A stretch of 35,780 bases of DNA from Nostoc sp. S13 (GTDB lineage Bacteria > Cyanobacteriota > Cyanobacteriia > Cyanobacteriales > Nostocaceae), in assembly GCF_029379315.1 (NCBI RefSeq), contig NZ_JAQYWQ010000075.1, positions 1-35,780 of the forward strand. Direction: 5' to 3'. The position numbers were made by a program, and so were the translations under genes. Position 1 is the stretch's first letter. Every line of letters starts with the position of its first letter. Positions 16,997 through 24,938 of this stretch are shown here, piece after piece. The notes under the pieces are model-generated. The model was not told the origin of the DNA. It searched no databases and was given only the letters and a program-made list of their open reading frames with translations.

Positions 16997-18643
16997 GTGA
17001 CTCAAGAAAGGGGCAAAGTCTACCTCGTAGGTGCTGGGCCTGGAGATGTGGCATACCTGACAGTAAAAGCTTACAATCTCTTAGCTGCTGCTCAGGTGTT
17101 AGTCTACGATGCCCTGGTAGATGCTCAATTATTGCAGTGCGTACCACCTGATTGCCTGAAGTTGGATGTCGGGAAACGCGGTGGTAAACCCAGTACAACG
17201 CAAAGTGAGATTAACAAGTTACTGGTAAAGCATTGCCAGCAAGGAAAACAAGTTGTACGGCTTAAATCAGGCGATCCGTTAATTTTTGGGCGTTGCACTT
17301 CCGAAATTGAGGCATTGAAAGCATCTGGTTGTGATTTTGAACTAGTACCAGGAATTTCCTCAGCCCTTGCAGCACCTTTGTTGGCAGGAATTCCCCTGAC
17401 AGATCCGGTTTTGAGTCGCACTTTTGCAGTGCTTACAGCTCATGAACCAGAGCTTTTAGACTGGGAGGCACTGTCACGCTTAGATACACTGGTAATTTTG
17501 ATGGGGGGGCAACATCTGCCAGAGATTGTACATGAACTGCTGCGACACAGGCGATCGCACTTAACACCAATTGCGATCATCCGTTGGGCAGGAACTCCTG
17601 ATCAACAAATTTGGATAGCGCAACTGGGTGATATTCTGGAACAAACCACCGAATTATCCCTTTCTCCATCGGTAATTGTGATTGGCGAAGTTGTTGGGTT
17701 ACGCAAGTACTTACAACCTGAGAATATATATTTAGACGAAATTATCAGGCATTCGCAGGCGGAACCTGCGAACGAGAGTATTTCCACACCCCAACCTATG
17801 TTAAGTAACTTTCCCCCATCTACCTCATCTACCTCATCCCCCTCATCTCCTCTTCCCCTGACTGGCAAAACAATCCTGGTGACACGTTCAGTCGGACAGT
17901 CGAGCCAATTTAGCGATCGCCTCATCGCATCAGGTGCAACAGTCATCGAAATGCCTACTTTAGAAATCGCCCCGCCCTCCAGCTGGGAAGCTTTAGATAA
18001 TGCGATCGCTCATTTATCTGACTTCGACTGGTTAATTCTCACTTCTACCAATGGGATAGACTACTTTTTTGAAAGGCTAATCGCCCAAGGTAAAGATACC
18101 CGTGCCTTAGCAGGTGTCAAAATTGCCGTTGTTGGCGAGAAAACAGCCTATAGTCTCAAACAACACTCTCTCCAAGCAGATTTTATTCCTCCCAACTATG
18201 TTGCCGATTCTTTAGTGGAAAATTTTCCAGATAAACTGGATGATAAAAAGCTTTTATTTCCCAGAGTTGAAAGCGGCGGAAGAGAAGTTTTGGTTAAGGA
18301 ATTAACTGCCAAGGGAGCAAAGGTGATAGAAGTTGCCACATATCAATCTTGTTGTCCTAGTGGTATTCCACCTGTAGCAGAGTTAGCTCTCCAAAATCGC
18401 AAGGTAAATGTGATTACCTTTGCCAGTTCTAAAACTGTGCAATTTTTCTGTCAACTTACTGACAAAATATGTGCTAACAACTCTGATGCTAGCCAATTCT
18501 TAGAAGGAGTTTGTATTGCCTCTATCGGCCCTCAAACCTCCAAAACTTGTCATGCTTTATTCGGGCGTGTGGATGTAGAAGCTCAAGAATATACTTTAGA
18601 TGGTTTAACCCAAGCACTGATAACATGGGCGATAAATTCTTAG
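16997..18643 (+). CDS. SUMT-uroporphyrinogen-III synthase fusion (CobA-HemD)
   Basis: Bifunctional protein. The N-terminal SUMT domain (about 7-245) has YLVGAGPGDVAYLTVKA, GKRGGKPS, VRLKSGDPLIFGR and LVPGISSALAAPLLAGIPLT. The C-terminal HemD domain (about 285-545) starts LTGKTILVTRSVGQSSQFS and contains the LTSTNGIDYF and TFASSKTVQFF strands. HemD closes hydroxymethylbilane to uroporphyrinogen III and SUMT methylates it, so fusion joins consecutive steps. The frame extends to TTG 16976, but GTG 16997 has GGAG 9 nt upstream and avoids translating repeat DNA, so it is preferred. The linker (about 270-300) is Ser/Pro/Thr rich and encoded by CTCAT-type tandem repeats. It is a second SUMT beside cobA at 11665. 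Confidence 0.92.
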   Translation: MTQERGKVYLVGAGPGDVAYLTVKAYNLLAAAQVLVYDALVDAQLLQCVPPDCLKLDVGKRGGKPSTTQSEINKLLVKHCQQGKQVVRLKSGDPLIFGRCTSEIEALKASGCDFELVPGISSALAAPLLAGIPLTDPVLSRTFAVLTAHEPELLDWEALSRLDTLVILMGGQHLPEIVHELLRHRRSHLTPIAIIRWAGTPDQQIWIAQLGDILEQTTELSLSPSVIVIGEVVGLRKYLQPENIYLDEIIRHSQAEPANESISTPQPMLSNFPPSTSSTSSPSSPLPLTGKTILVTRSVGQSSQFSDRLIASGATVIEMPTLEIAPPSSWEALDNAIAHLSDFDWLILTSTNGIDYFFERLIAQGKDTRALAGVKIAVVGEKTAYSLKQHSLQADFIPPNYVADSLVENFPDKLDDKKLLFPRVESGGREVLVKELTAKGAKVIEVATYQSCCPSGIPPVAELALQNRKVNVITFASSKTVQFFCQLTDKICANNSDASQFLEGVCIASIGPQTSKTCHALFGRVDVEAQEYTLDGLTQALITWAINS

Positions 18644-18660
18644 ATGAGAGAGATTAAAAA

Positions 18661-18687
18661 CAAATGACAAATGACAAATGACAAATG
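18661..18687. repeat. heptamer repeat (AATGACA)n over the coaE start
   Basis: The AATGACA unit is repeated four times and places ATG at 18664, 18671, 18678 and 18685. Only the last ATG opens the coaE frame; the first is in the same frame but stopped by TGA at 18679. The repeat thus supplies the start codon. Confidence 0.8.
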
Positions 18688-19281
18688 ACAAAACGCATAA
18701 TCGGCTTAACCGGAGGTATTGCCACAGGCAAAACCACTGTCACCAATTATTTAGCTAGCGTTTATAACCTGCCTATTTTGGATGCAGATATTTATGCTAG
18801 AGAGGCAGTATCTTTAGGTTCGCCTATTCTGGGTGCGATCGCTCAACGTTACGGCGAACAAATTTTACTAGCAGATGGTAGCCTCAACCGTCAAAAGCTA
18901 GGCGAAATTATCTTTAATCGTCAAGATGAACGCAATTGGATAGAGAATTTGATTCATCCTGATGTGCGCGATCGCTTCCTCAAAGCAATTGCCCAATCCT
19001 CCTCACAAACACTGGTGTTAGTAGTGCCTCTATTATTTGAAGCAGGAATGACTGATTTGGTTACAGAAATCTGGGTAGTAGGTTGTTCCCAAGAGCAACA
19101 GCTACAAAGATTGATACAACGAAACCATTTAAATAGAGAACAGGCACGAGCTAGGATCAACAGCCAATTATCTATCGAACAAAAAGCGGCTCATGCAGAT
19201 GTCATTTTAGATAACTCCTCCACCCTAGAAGTATTACTAGAGCAGATAGATGTAGCTCTAAAAACCACAAACAGGGACTAG
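18685..19281 (+). CDS. coaE: dephospho-CoA kinase
   Basis: This enzyme phosphorylates the 3'-hydroxyl of dephospho-CoA, the final step in CoA synthesis. The 198-aa P-loop protein has Walker A GLTGGIATGKTTVTN (about 7-21), the substrate-site ILDADIYAREAV (about 33-44) and lid region QRLIQRNHLNREQARARI (about 142-159), with VILDNSSTLEVLLEQI near the end. Length is normal for CoaE. It starts 41 bp after the SUMT-HemD stop and may be co-transcribed. The only in-frame start is the ATG formed by the last unit of the AATGACA repeat, with no recognisable ribosome binding site. Confidence 0.95.
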   Translation: MTKRIIGLTGGIATGKTTVTNYLASVYNLPILDADIYAREAVSLGSPILGAIAQRYGEQILLADGSLNRQKLGEIIFNRQDERNWIENLIHPDVRDRFLKAIAQSSSQTLVLVVPLLFEAGMTDLVTEIWVVGCSQEQQLQRLIQRNHLNREQARARINSQLSIEQKAAHADVILDNSSTLEVLLEQIDVALKTTNRD

Positions 19282-19828
19282 ATCGTATTTAGTTGAAAAA
19301 TATACCTAGACGACATTATTAATACATAAAATATTTATAAATTAATATTATCTAGTTCAGCGAATAATACTCTTATCTGACCAAATATTCTGCAATAATT
19401 CGGTGATTTTACAGTTGAAGGTGCGGTTAATCGTACTGTAAATTTAAGTGAATAGTAAAGTGAAGTGAATAGTAAAGCTGTTAAGCTAAAAAACATCTAA
19501 TTTGCAGAACCCAATTAAAGATAACTCTTGTGGAGTAGTTCGGAGAGCCCGCCCTAATTATACAAGTTAGCAGCTAGCTGATCACCTCTCGTGTTGTATG
19601 AGATATTCAAGATTGAAGGTAATCAAGTAATCAATAGTATTAGTAACAGTGATTTTTCCTTGATACATATAGCATCATTAATGACATCAATGGTTGATTT
19701 CACATCAGATAAAATTTAGTAGAAGTTAAATATTAATATCTTATAATTATGTTTTAAAAGACTGACTTTCGACTCTTAGTTCGATTTTTAAATTGTTGTT
19801 AAGTGCCTTCTCTTCAATCAGAACGGGT
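19282..19828. other. non-coding stretch with short repeats
   Basis: No gene is supported in these 547 bp. AAGTGAATAGTAAAG occurs twice (19446-19460 and 19463-19477), and TTTACAGT/ACTGTAAA form an inverted repeat at 19418-19442. No terminator is obvious after coaE. Confidence 0.45.
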
Positions 19829-20134
19829 ATGAATTTAAGTTTTAGTTTTTTGAATAAAATAGCTCTAGTTAGCTCTCCAGCAACCGAATTAAAAAAGAAG
19901 CATAAAATACACGATTACAGCCAACAACTTTGGGGAAGCGACTATGTATTTGAGCGTCTTAATGAAGGAACAATCGGGTATATGACTGGAATAGGGAAAA
20001 GCATAAAACCCGGCGAGCGCATTATTTTACGACAAGGCTCTGAATCTTATCAATATCAAGTTGAAGAAATTGATTACTACTCCGATCCATCTAATATGTG
20101 GATAGCTTTACTCAAGCAAGTACCGATTGACTAA
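19829..20134 (+). CDS. small conserved-looking hypothetical protein
   Basis: I do not recognise this gene. ATG 19829 gives 101 aa; the frame extends 12 codons upstream to a TTG (19793). The N-terminus is mildly hydrophobic and followed by a basic patch (ELKKKHKI). The second half alternates strands and turns (YVFERLNEGTIGYMTGIGKSI, GERIILRQGSESYQYQVEEIDYY) and looks like a small beta-rich domain, SH3- or OB-like in rhythm. That is only an impression. Codon use is normal for the window. It stands alone between a repeat-bearing spacer and a convergent dioxygenase-like gene. Confidence 0.6.
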   Translation: MNLSFSFLNKIALVSSPATELKKKHKIHDYSQQLWGSDYVFERLNEGTIGYMTGIGKSIKPGERIILRQGSESYQYQVEEIDYYSDPSNMWIALLKQVPID

Positions 20135-20196
20135 ATATTAAAGTTAACAAATTCGGTGGGTTTAAGTCAAGAGCTTCATAAAGTGAGCTACTTTCT

Positions 20197-20562
20197 TTAA
20201 TTGGATAAAGTCGAACTAATCTGTCGAAGAAACTCAATATTCAAATCTAGCTTTTTTCCTAACCATAGAGAATGAACCGCGTGGTCTGCCACAGCATCGC
20301 CTGTCTCAGGATGGACGAGAATATCCAATCCCTCACGATTAAGCATTAACCAAGGAAGGACTTTATCAAATTGATTTGGTAAGAAAGCAACTTGATACAT
20401 CGCTTTTGGGTGGGGCCCGATGGGCTTGTCAAACCAGCGTCCGAGTTGCACGTCAAACCTAGCGCCCAATCCTTCACGTACACGTGCAGCTACATCCCGA
20501 CTCGCGGTATCGAAGTAAACATGAGCGTGAAAACCAGTGATCTCGATAGTATCTTCTTTCAT
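20197..20562 (-). CDS. DOPA 4,5-dioxygenase family protein
   Basis: A 121-aa protein from ATG 20562; the frame continues to TTG 20634, but the extra 24 residues do not look family-like. Motifs are TGFHAHVYFD near the N-terminus (His-x-His metal ligands), RFDVQLGRWFDKPIGPHPKAMYQVAF in the middle (another conserved His) and LDILVHPETGDAVADHAVHSLWLG near the end. These His residues are expected to bind Fe(II). Plant and fungal homologues cleave the L-DOPA ring. In cyanobacteria the substrate is undetermined, and peroxide or catechol substrates have not been shown here. It converges on the small hypothetical gene upstream. Confidence 0.88.
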   Translation of the reverse strand: MKEDTIEITGFHAHVYFDTASRDVAARVREGLGARFDVQLGRWFDKPIGPHPKAMYQVAFLPNQFDKVLPWLMLNREGLDILVHPETGDAVADHAVHSLWLGKKLDLNIEFLRQISSTLSN

Positions 20563-20634
20563 AAATCTACTTTTCGCTCTCAACTCTAATTTGGCTAGCC
20601 CCAGTTTTTCTTTCTCACTCAAAAAACAAAGCAA

Positions 20635-20870
20635 CTCTACTCTAGCGTGAGTTATTTAAAAAAACTGGAGCTACCGATTTGGCTGGATTTGTCTAGCGTT
20701 TATAGCGATTGCTAACCAAATAATTTTTGAAGAATAATTCACAAGCTAAAATTCCGAATCAAGGGAATTATGAATTTTGAATTTGGAGCGTAGCCCTTCT
20801 CTAAGCAAGCTACTTGCAGCGTCTGGTAGAGAAACGACGTGACGGCGATCGCTCCTTTTGCTGAAATAAT
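20635..20870. other. short spacer with cyanobacterial repeat
   Basis: The spacer holds a GAATTTTGAATTTGGAGCG-type repeat (about 20770-20790), also seen before the SUMT-HemD gene (about 16970), and an adjacent GC-rich stretch. No gene. Confidence 0.4.
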
Positions 20871-21461
20871 CTAAATTTCGTAGTACCAAATTTCTTCTTC
20901 TCGGAGTACAATTCGATGCAGGGAGAGACGATTAATCAAGCCCTCTTGCTCAAACTGCCCAAGAACACGAGTGATGGTAACACGAGTTGAGCCGAGCATT
21001 TCCGCCAAGTCTTCATGAGTTAGACGCATATCTATTAAACGTCCCTTCTCAACTTCCGAACCAAACTTTTTGGATAACCATGCCAACAGCTTGATGAGCA
21101 TAGTATCCACTTTTTTATGGCTACGAATGATCATCAATTCTTGAGCCTGTTGGATATGGGCAAGCAAAGTTTCTGTTAGTTGAGTCCATTCCTCTAAAGG
21201 TAAAACTGCCGCTTCCACTTTAGTTAAGCATTCCATCTGATAAGGTTCTAATTTTGACAAAGCCTTACCAACGACATCTCCAGGGCCCCACAATCCCAGA
21301 GCGACAGTTGTACCATCTTCCAGATAGGTAAAAGTCATGACAAAACCCGTTTCAATCTTCCAAAGTCCGTTTTTATGCTCAGGCAGAAATGACCTACGGG
21401 CAAAAATATGCTTAGTATTATTACTAGTTGTGGTAGGTAAGCTTGTGTACAAAAACACCAT
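20871..21461 (-). CDS. Crp/Fnr-family transcriptional regulator
   Basis: A 196-aa protein with a cNMP-binding-like beta-barrel domain (about 15-90), a long dimerisation helix (about 95-132) and a C-terminal winged helix (about 147-185; recognition region LTHEDLAEMLGSTRVTITRVL). The effector pocket lacks the CRP phosphate-binding cassette (RAA-type motif), so cAMP binding is not expected. There are no Fnr-type cysteine clusters. It is shorter than NtcA and different in the DNA-contact helix. Its neighbours are cysE, an Rrf2 regulator and cysK, and its upstream region shares a 16-mer with the cysE promoter region, so a role in sulfur or cysteine control is plausible but unproven. Confidence 0.87.
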   Translation of the reverse strand: MVFLYTSLPTTTSNNTKHIFARRSFLPEHKNGLWKIETGFVMTFTYLEDGTTVALGLWGPGDVVGKALSKLEPYQMECLTKVEAAVLPLEEWTQLTETLLAHIQQAQELMIIRSHKKVDTMLIKLLAWLSKKFGSEVEKGRLIDMRLTHEDLAEMLGSTRVTITRVLGQFEQEGLINRLSLHRIVLREEEIWYYEI

Positions 21462-21490
21462 ATTTTATAACACTATTCTCCGATAAATTA

Positions 21491-21506
21491 ACCGTAGTAT
21501 TATATT
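21491..21506 (-). promoter_or_regulatory. promoter-like box upstream of the Crp/Fnr gene
   Basis: On the minus strand this reads AATATAATACTACGGT and contains a perfect -10 box TATAAT about 40 nt before the regulator start. The identical 16-mer occurs at 22702-22717 in the same orientation relative to cysE. Confidence 0.5.
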
Positions 21507-21540
21507 TATATCAGGTTCTAGGAGCCTATGGGTACTTTAA

Positions 21541-21645
21541 AGAGGGGAGTGGGGAGTGGGGATTGGGGAGTTAGGAGTTAGGAGTGGGGAGTAAGAATTT
21601 TAGATTTTGGATTAAAGAATTGAAATTTAATCCAAAATCTAAAAT
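21541..21645. repeat. tandem repeats and 20-bp inverted repeat
   Basis: GGGAGTG-type tandem repeats (21545-21593) are followed by ATTTTAGATTTTGGATTAAA (21597-21616) and its perfect inverse at 21626-21645 around a 9-nt loop. Confidence 0.75.
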
Positions 21646-21679
21646 CCCTTCTCCCAAGGGGAGACGCTACGCGAACGGG

Positions 21680-21730
21680 TTGGTGCAGTCACTCATGGGG
21701 GAAACCCCCAAGACCGCGCTGCTTCACCAA
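21680..21730. repeat. palindromic repeat with GGGGG/CCCCC hairpin
   Basis: Outer arms TTGGTG (21680-21685) and CACCAA (21725-21730) enclose the hairpin TGGGGG-AAA-CCCCCA (21696-21710). It lies 27 bp after the cysE stop and could shape its mRNA end, but it lacks a T-run on the minus strand. Confidence 0.6.
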
Positions 21731-21756
21731 AATCCAAAATTGAATTGCCCCATTCT

Positions 21757-22485
21757 CTAAATTCCCGCACCATCAAGAAAATCTTCAATTATCCCATCAG
21801 AATTTTTGCTCTTAGGGTTGTCGGTTGGTTCGTCGCCAAGCTCAGTTGGAGACAAACTTGATTGATCTTGCAACTGCTCGAACTGTTTCTCTAGAGACTT
21901 GACGCGTTCAAATAAAGCGCGAATTACTTCAGCTTCTACGTCGCGTACTTTATCATGATCCAGAACATTTGTAGCCGAGTTGTTCTGACGAGTCACGCGC
22001 CCTGGAATCCCAACTACAGTAGTATTACTGGGCACATCTCGCAACACGACAGAACCGGCTCCAATACGAACGCGATCGCCAATTTGAATATTTCCCAATA
22101 CCTTCGCACCCGCACCCACAACTACATGAGAGCCTAAAGTAGGATGGCGTTTGCCGCTTTCTTTCCCAGTCCCGCCAAGGGTGACACCTTGATAAATTAG
22201 GGCATAGTCGCCCACGATCGCTGTCTCACCAATTACAACTCCCATACCGTGGTCTATAAAAACTCCCTGGCCAATTAATGCGCCAGGATGGATTTCAATC
22301 CCAGTGAAAAAACGACTAGTATGAGAGATAAAACGAGGTATAAACGGAATTCCCATTTTATGCAGCCAGTGTGCCAGTCGATGAAACACTAGGGCCTGAA
22401 GTCCAGGGTAACAGAACAATACTTCTAGCCAGTTACGGGCTGCTGGGTCACGCTCAAAAATGGTTCGCAAATCAGTTATTAGCAT
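21757..22485 (-). CDS. cysE: serine O-acetyltransferase
   Basis: Makes O-acetylserine from serine and acetyl-CoA, the precursor used by cysteine synthase (encoded at 23202). From ATG 22485 the protein is 242 aa and starts LITDLRTIFERDPAARNW, the usual beginning. ATG 22545 would add 20 residues of no family likeness. It has the helical N-terminal domain, then the left-handed beta-helix with hexapeptide repeats (for example IHPGALIGQGVFIDHGMGVVIGE, with the catalytic His and Asp) and the C-terminal GIPGRVTRQ. The last 60 residues are a longer, polar tail than in the enterobacterial enzyme. It is divergent from the Rrf2-cysK unit. Confidence 0.94.
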   Translation of the reverse strand: MLITDLRTIFERDPAARNWLEVLFCYPGLQALVFHRLAHWLHKMGIPFIPRFISHTSRFFTGIEIHPGALIGQGVFIDHGMGVVIGETAIVGDYALIYQGVTLGGTGKESGKRHPTLGSHVVVGAGAKVLGNIQIGDRVRIGAGSVVLRDVPSNTTVVGIPGRVTRQNNSATNVLDHDKVRDVEAEVIRALFERVKSLEKQFEQLQDQSSLSPTELGDEPTDNPKSKNSDGIIEDFLDGAGI

Positions 22486-22582
22486 ACTCTGTTGAGATTT
22501 TCGTTGGTAGTGAGGCTCTGAAAACAGAAACTCAGGAGAATTCACACAAAAAGATCAAGTCATTGATGGGAATTGTGTAAGA

Positions 22583-22599
22583 TAATAATCTACGGTAAG
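22583..22599 (+). promoter_or_regulatory. possible Rrf2-gene promoter box
   Basis: Plus-strand TAATAATCTACGGTAAG resembles the minus-strand box TATAATACTACGGT seen before cysE and the Crp/Fnr gene; they share CTACGGT. If both boxes are start-site elements, transcripts for cysE and Rrf2 would overlap by about 110 nt. The match is short and may be chance. Confidence 0.3.
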
Positions 22600-22701
22600 T
22601 CGATAGAGTAAAGTGTTTTAGTTGGTAGTAAGTGGGATGCTATCACATTCCACACTTGGAAAAAATTAATTTCGCATAAACTGCGAGAAGTCTCTCAATT
22701 C

Positions 22702-22717
22702 ACCGTAGTATTATATT
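22702..22717 (-). promoter_or_regulatory. promoter-like box upstream of cysE
   Basis: Identical 16-mer to 21491-21506, reading AATATAATACTACGGT toward cysE with TATAAT as -10. It would give a leader of about 215 nt to ATG 22485. Further aligned bases (GGCT and CTG upstream, AATT downstream) extend the similarity. Confidence 0.5.
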
Positions 22718-23183
22718 GAGTACAGTCTTGAATAGCCAAAACTACGCTCTCTTGGATCTGTCTTCCAAAGTGGAATACGCGCTGCTGGCACTCTTAGAAC
22801 TGGCAAGCCACCACGGGAAAAAACTTCCTCTAACTATGAGCGAGATCACCGCCAAGCAACCCATACCTGAGCGCTATCTGGAACAAATTTTGACCAACCT
22901 CCGGCGTGCTGGTGTGGTGCAGAGTCAACGCGGCTCTAAAGGAGGTTTCGTTTTAGTTCGTGAACCTTGGCAGATTACAATACTTGAAATTGTCACTTTG
23001 GTCGAAGGCGAGCGGAAAGAGAAAGATACTTCTGACTCTCCGACTCTGGAAAAGACTCTGATTTATGAAGTTTGGGAGCAAGCTAATACTGCCTCAATTG
23101 AAGTTTTGGGTCGCTATACACTCCAAGACTTGTGCCAGGAAAGAGAAACTCGCGCACAGCAGAGTCCGATGTATTATATTTAG
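22716..23183 (+). CDS. Rrf2-family transcriptional regulator
   Basis: A 155-aa winged-helix regulator of the Rrf2/CymR type. LSSKVEYALLALLELA (about 15-30) is the family opening, then a helix-turn-helix with PIPERYLEQILTNLRRAGVVQSQRGSKGGFVL (about 50-81). Only one cysteine (in DLCQ) is present, so it cannot hold the three-Cys cluster of IscR; CymR-like control of cysteine genes is the closest family model. There is no ATG before residue 42. TTG at 22716, 22728 or 22752 are the options, and the true start is uncertain. It precedes cysK by 18 bp, so they are co-transcribed, and it is divergent from cysE. Confidence 0.88.
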   Translation: MSTVLNSQNYALLDLSSKVEYALLALLELASHHGKKLPLTMSEITAKQPIPERYLEQILTNLRRAGVVQSQRGSKGGFVLVREPWQITILEIVTLVEGERKEKDTSDSPTLEKTLIYEVWEQANTASIEVLGRYTLQDLCQERETRAQQSPMYYI

Positions 23184-23201
23184 ACACGACGGAGTACCCA
23201 C

Positions 23202-24164
23202 ATGCGGATAGCGAAAGATATCACAGAGTTAATCGGACGAACTCCTTTAGTTCAATTAAACAAGATTCCTCAAGCATCGGGAGCGGTTGCTCAGATTGTG
23301 GTGAAGCTAGAAAGCATGAATCCAGCTTCTTCTGTGAAAGACAGGATTGGCGCGAGTATGGTGGAAGCGGCGGAAGAAGCTGGCTTGATTCACCCCGGAA
23401 AAACCATTTTAGTAGAGCCGACTTCTGGAAATACAGGAATTGCGCTGGCAATGGTGGCGGCCGCTAAGGGTTATCATCTTATTCTAACGATGCCTGACAC
23501 AATGAGCCAGGAAAGACGATTGATGCTCAGAGCTTATGGCGCTCAACTAGAGTTAACGCCAGGGGTAGAAGGGATGCGAGGAGCGATCGGTCGTGCAGAG
23601 CAGATTTTAGCTCAAACGCCCAATGCTTATATGTTGCAGCAGTTCCGCAACCCCGCAAACCCGAAAGTTCACGCTCAAACCACAGCAGAAGAAATTTGGA
23701 ATGATACTGATGGAGAGGTAGATATTCTGGTGGCGGGAGTGGGTACTGGTGGGACAATTACGGGAGTTGCAGAAGTTATTAAAGGACGGAAGCCGAGTTT
23801 TCAAGCGATCGCAGTTGAACCAAGCAACAGCCCGGTATTAGTAGGTGGTAAATCGGGGCCTCATAAAATTCAGGGTATCGGCGCGGGATTTATCCCAGCA
23901 ATTTACCGTCCAGAAGTGGTAGATGAAGTGATTCAGGTAGCGGATGAGGAAGCGATCGCTTACAGCCGTCGCCTAGCAAAAGAAGAAGGATTGCTATCCG
24001 GGATTTCTACTGGCGCTGCTTTATACGCGGCTATTCAAGTGGCACAGCGACCAGAAAATGCCGGTCGCCTAATCGTCATGATCCAACCTAGCTTCGGCGA
24101 ACGCTACCTCAGTACCTCACTGTTCAAAGACCCAGAGGAGAATGAGTGGTTGAGTAAAGTTTGA
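23202..24164 (+). CDS. cysK: cysteine synthase A (O-acetylserine sulfhydrylase)
   Basis: PLP enzyme that condenses O-acetylserine with sulfide to give cysteine. The 320-aa protein has the PLP lysine in SSVKDRIG (K46), the substrate loop TSGNTGIALA (74-83), the phosphate-binding GVGTGGTITG (about 178-187) and ISTGAALYAA near the C-terminus. Length matches CysK. CGGAG lies about 10 nt before the ATG. It is the second gene of an Rrf2-cysK unit, with cysE divergent, so both steps of cysteine synthesis from serine are adjacent. A 16-bp-stem hairpin follows the stop (24184-24219). Confidence 0.97.
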   Translation: MRIAKDITELIGRTPLVQLNKIPQASGAVAQIVVKLESMNPASSVKDRIGASMVEAAEEAGLIHPGKTILVEPTSGNTGIALAMVAAAKGYHLILTMPDTMSQERRLMLRAYGAQLELTPGVEGMRGAIGRAEQILAQTPNAYMLQQFRNPANPKVHAQTTAEEIWNDTDGEVDILVAGVGTGGTITGVAEVIKGRKPSFQAIAVEPSNSPVLVGGKSGPHKIQGIGAGFIPAIYRPEVVDEVIQVADEEAIAYSRRLAKEEGLLSGISTGAALYAAIQVAQRPENAGRLIVMIQPSFGERYLSTSLFKDPEENEWLSKV

Positions 24165-24183
24165 TTCCATATACCAATTTTGG

Positions 24184-24219
24184 ATTTTAGATTTTTGATC
24201 TAAATCAAAAATCTAAAAT
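24184..24219. terminator. hairpin between convergent cysK and cadD-type genes
   Basis: ATTTTAGATTTTTGAT (24184-24199) and its inverse (24204-24219) form a perfect 16-bp stem with CTAA loop, 20 bp after cysK and 9 bp after the convergent transporter stop (24228). It is AT-rich and lacks a clear T-run, so it may act as a bidirectional terminator or simply be a repeat-derived hairpin. Confidence 0.45.
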
Positions 24220-24227
24220 TGGCTTTG

Positions 24228-24938
24228 TTATCTACTAGAATTTTCGCCAATTTCATCGGCACTTTCATGATTTTTCACCAAAATTACCAAACAGACACAA
24301 CTAGCAGCTAGCTTTATTAAGCTCAAAGCTTCACTTTTTAATACAATAAAAGCGCCTAATCCGATCAAAACAAAAGGCACAAGATTATTAACGTAGCGAG
24401 TCAATACATCAGCGATGACTCTATTGTTAGTTAATTTGTATGCAGCGTAGCACCAAACTCCTAACAAGAGATAAAATAATCCGATAATTACCACAAAAGT
24501 CTCTAAGTTGCTGCTAGCAAATAAAGGCACGTAGACACTAATATTATCGCTACCATTGGCAATTGTAACGGCTGCCACACTATAAGCTTGGGGAGAAAAA
24601 AAACTAGTAATTGTTGATGCTTCAGCTTCTTCGGTTACACCTATAACTTCTTTTGATGAATCTTCTTCCCAATTCACTAAACTACTGATACCTATGGACA
24701 TTGGTAGTAAACCGAGTAATCCAATCCAGCTTTTTGATAAAACTAACCCACCAAATAAACCAGGAAGACTAAGGATTAACAGAACCGTAAAGCCTAGAAA
24801 CTGACCAGCAACTATATGGCGGGGGCGAAATTGAGCATTTATTTGAGAAAAAAACAACAATAGAATGACAATATCATCAATGTTAGTGGCAATGAACGCG
24901 ATCGCGCCTGTAGTAATTGCAGTAAATAACTCGTTCAT
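24228..24938 (-). CDS. CadD-family cadmium/cation transporter (copy 1)
   Basis: A 236-aa membrane protein with five or six hydrophobic segments. It opens AITTGAIAFIATNIDDIVILLLFFSQ (about 5-30), with the paired acidic residues in TNIDD typical of CadD permeases, and repeats a similar motif later (AAVTIANGSDNISVYVPLF). CadD proteins confer cadmium resistance in Gram-positive bacteria; the substrate in cyanobacteria is not established. It is a paralogue of the gene at 26608-27270; both share SxPGxFGGLV and GLLGLLPxxIGI. The two copies flank an RTX-like gene. No regulator is adjacent. Confidence 0.87.
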   Translation of the reverse strand: MNELFTAITTGAIAFIATNIDDIVILLLFFSQINAQFRPRHIVAGQFLGFTVLLILSLPGLFGGLVLSKSWIGLLGLLPMSIGISSLVNWEEDSSKEVIGVTEEAEASTITSFFSPQAYSVAAVTIANGSDNISVYVPLFASSNLETFVVIIGLFYLLLGVWCYAAYKLTNNRVIADVLTRYVNNLVPFVLIGLGAFIVLKSEALSLIKLAASCVCLVILVKNHESADEIGENSSR

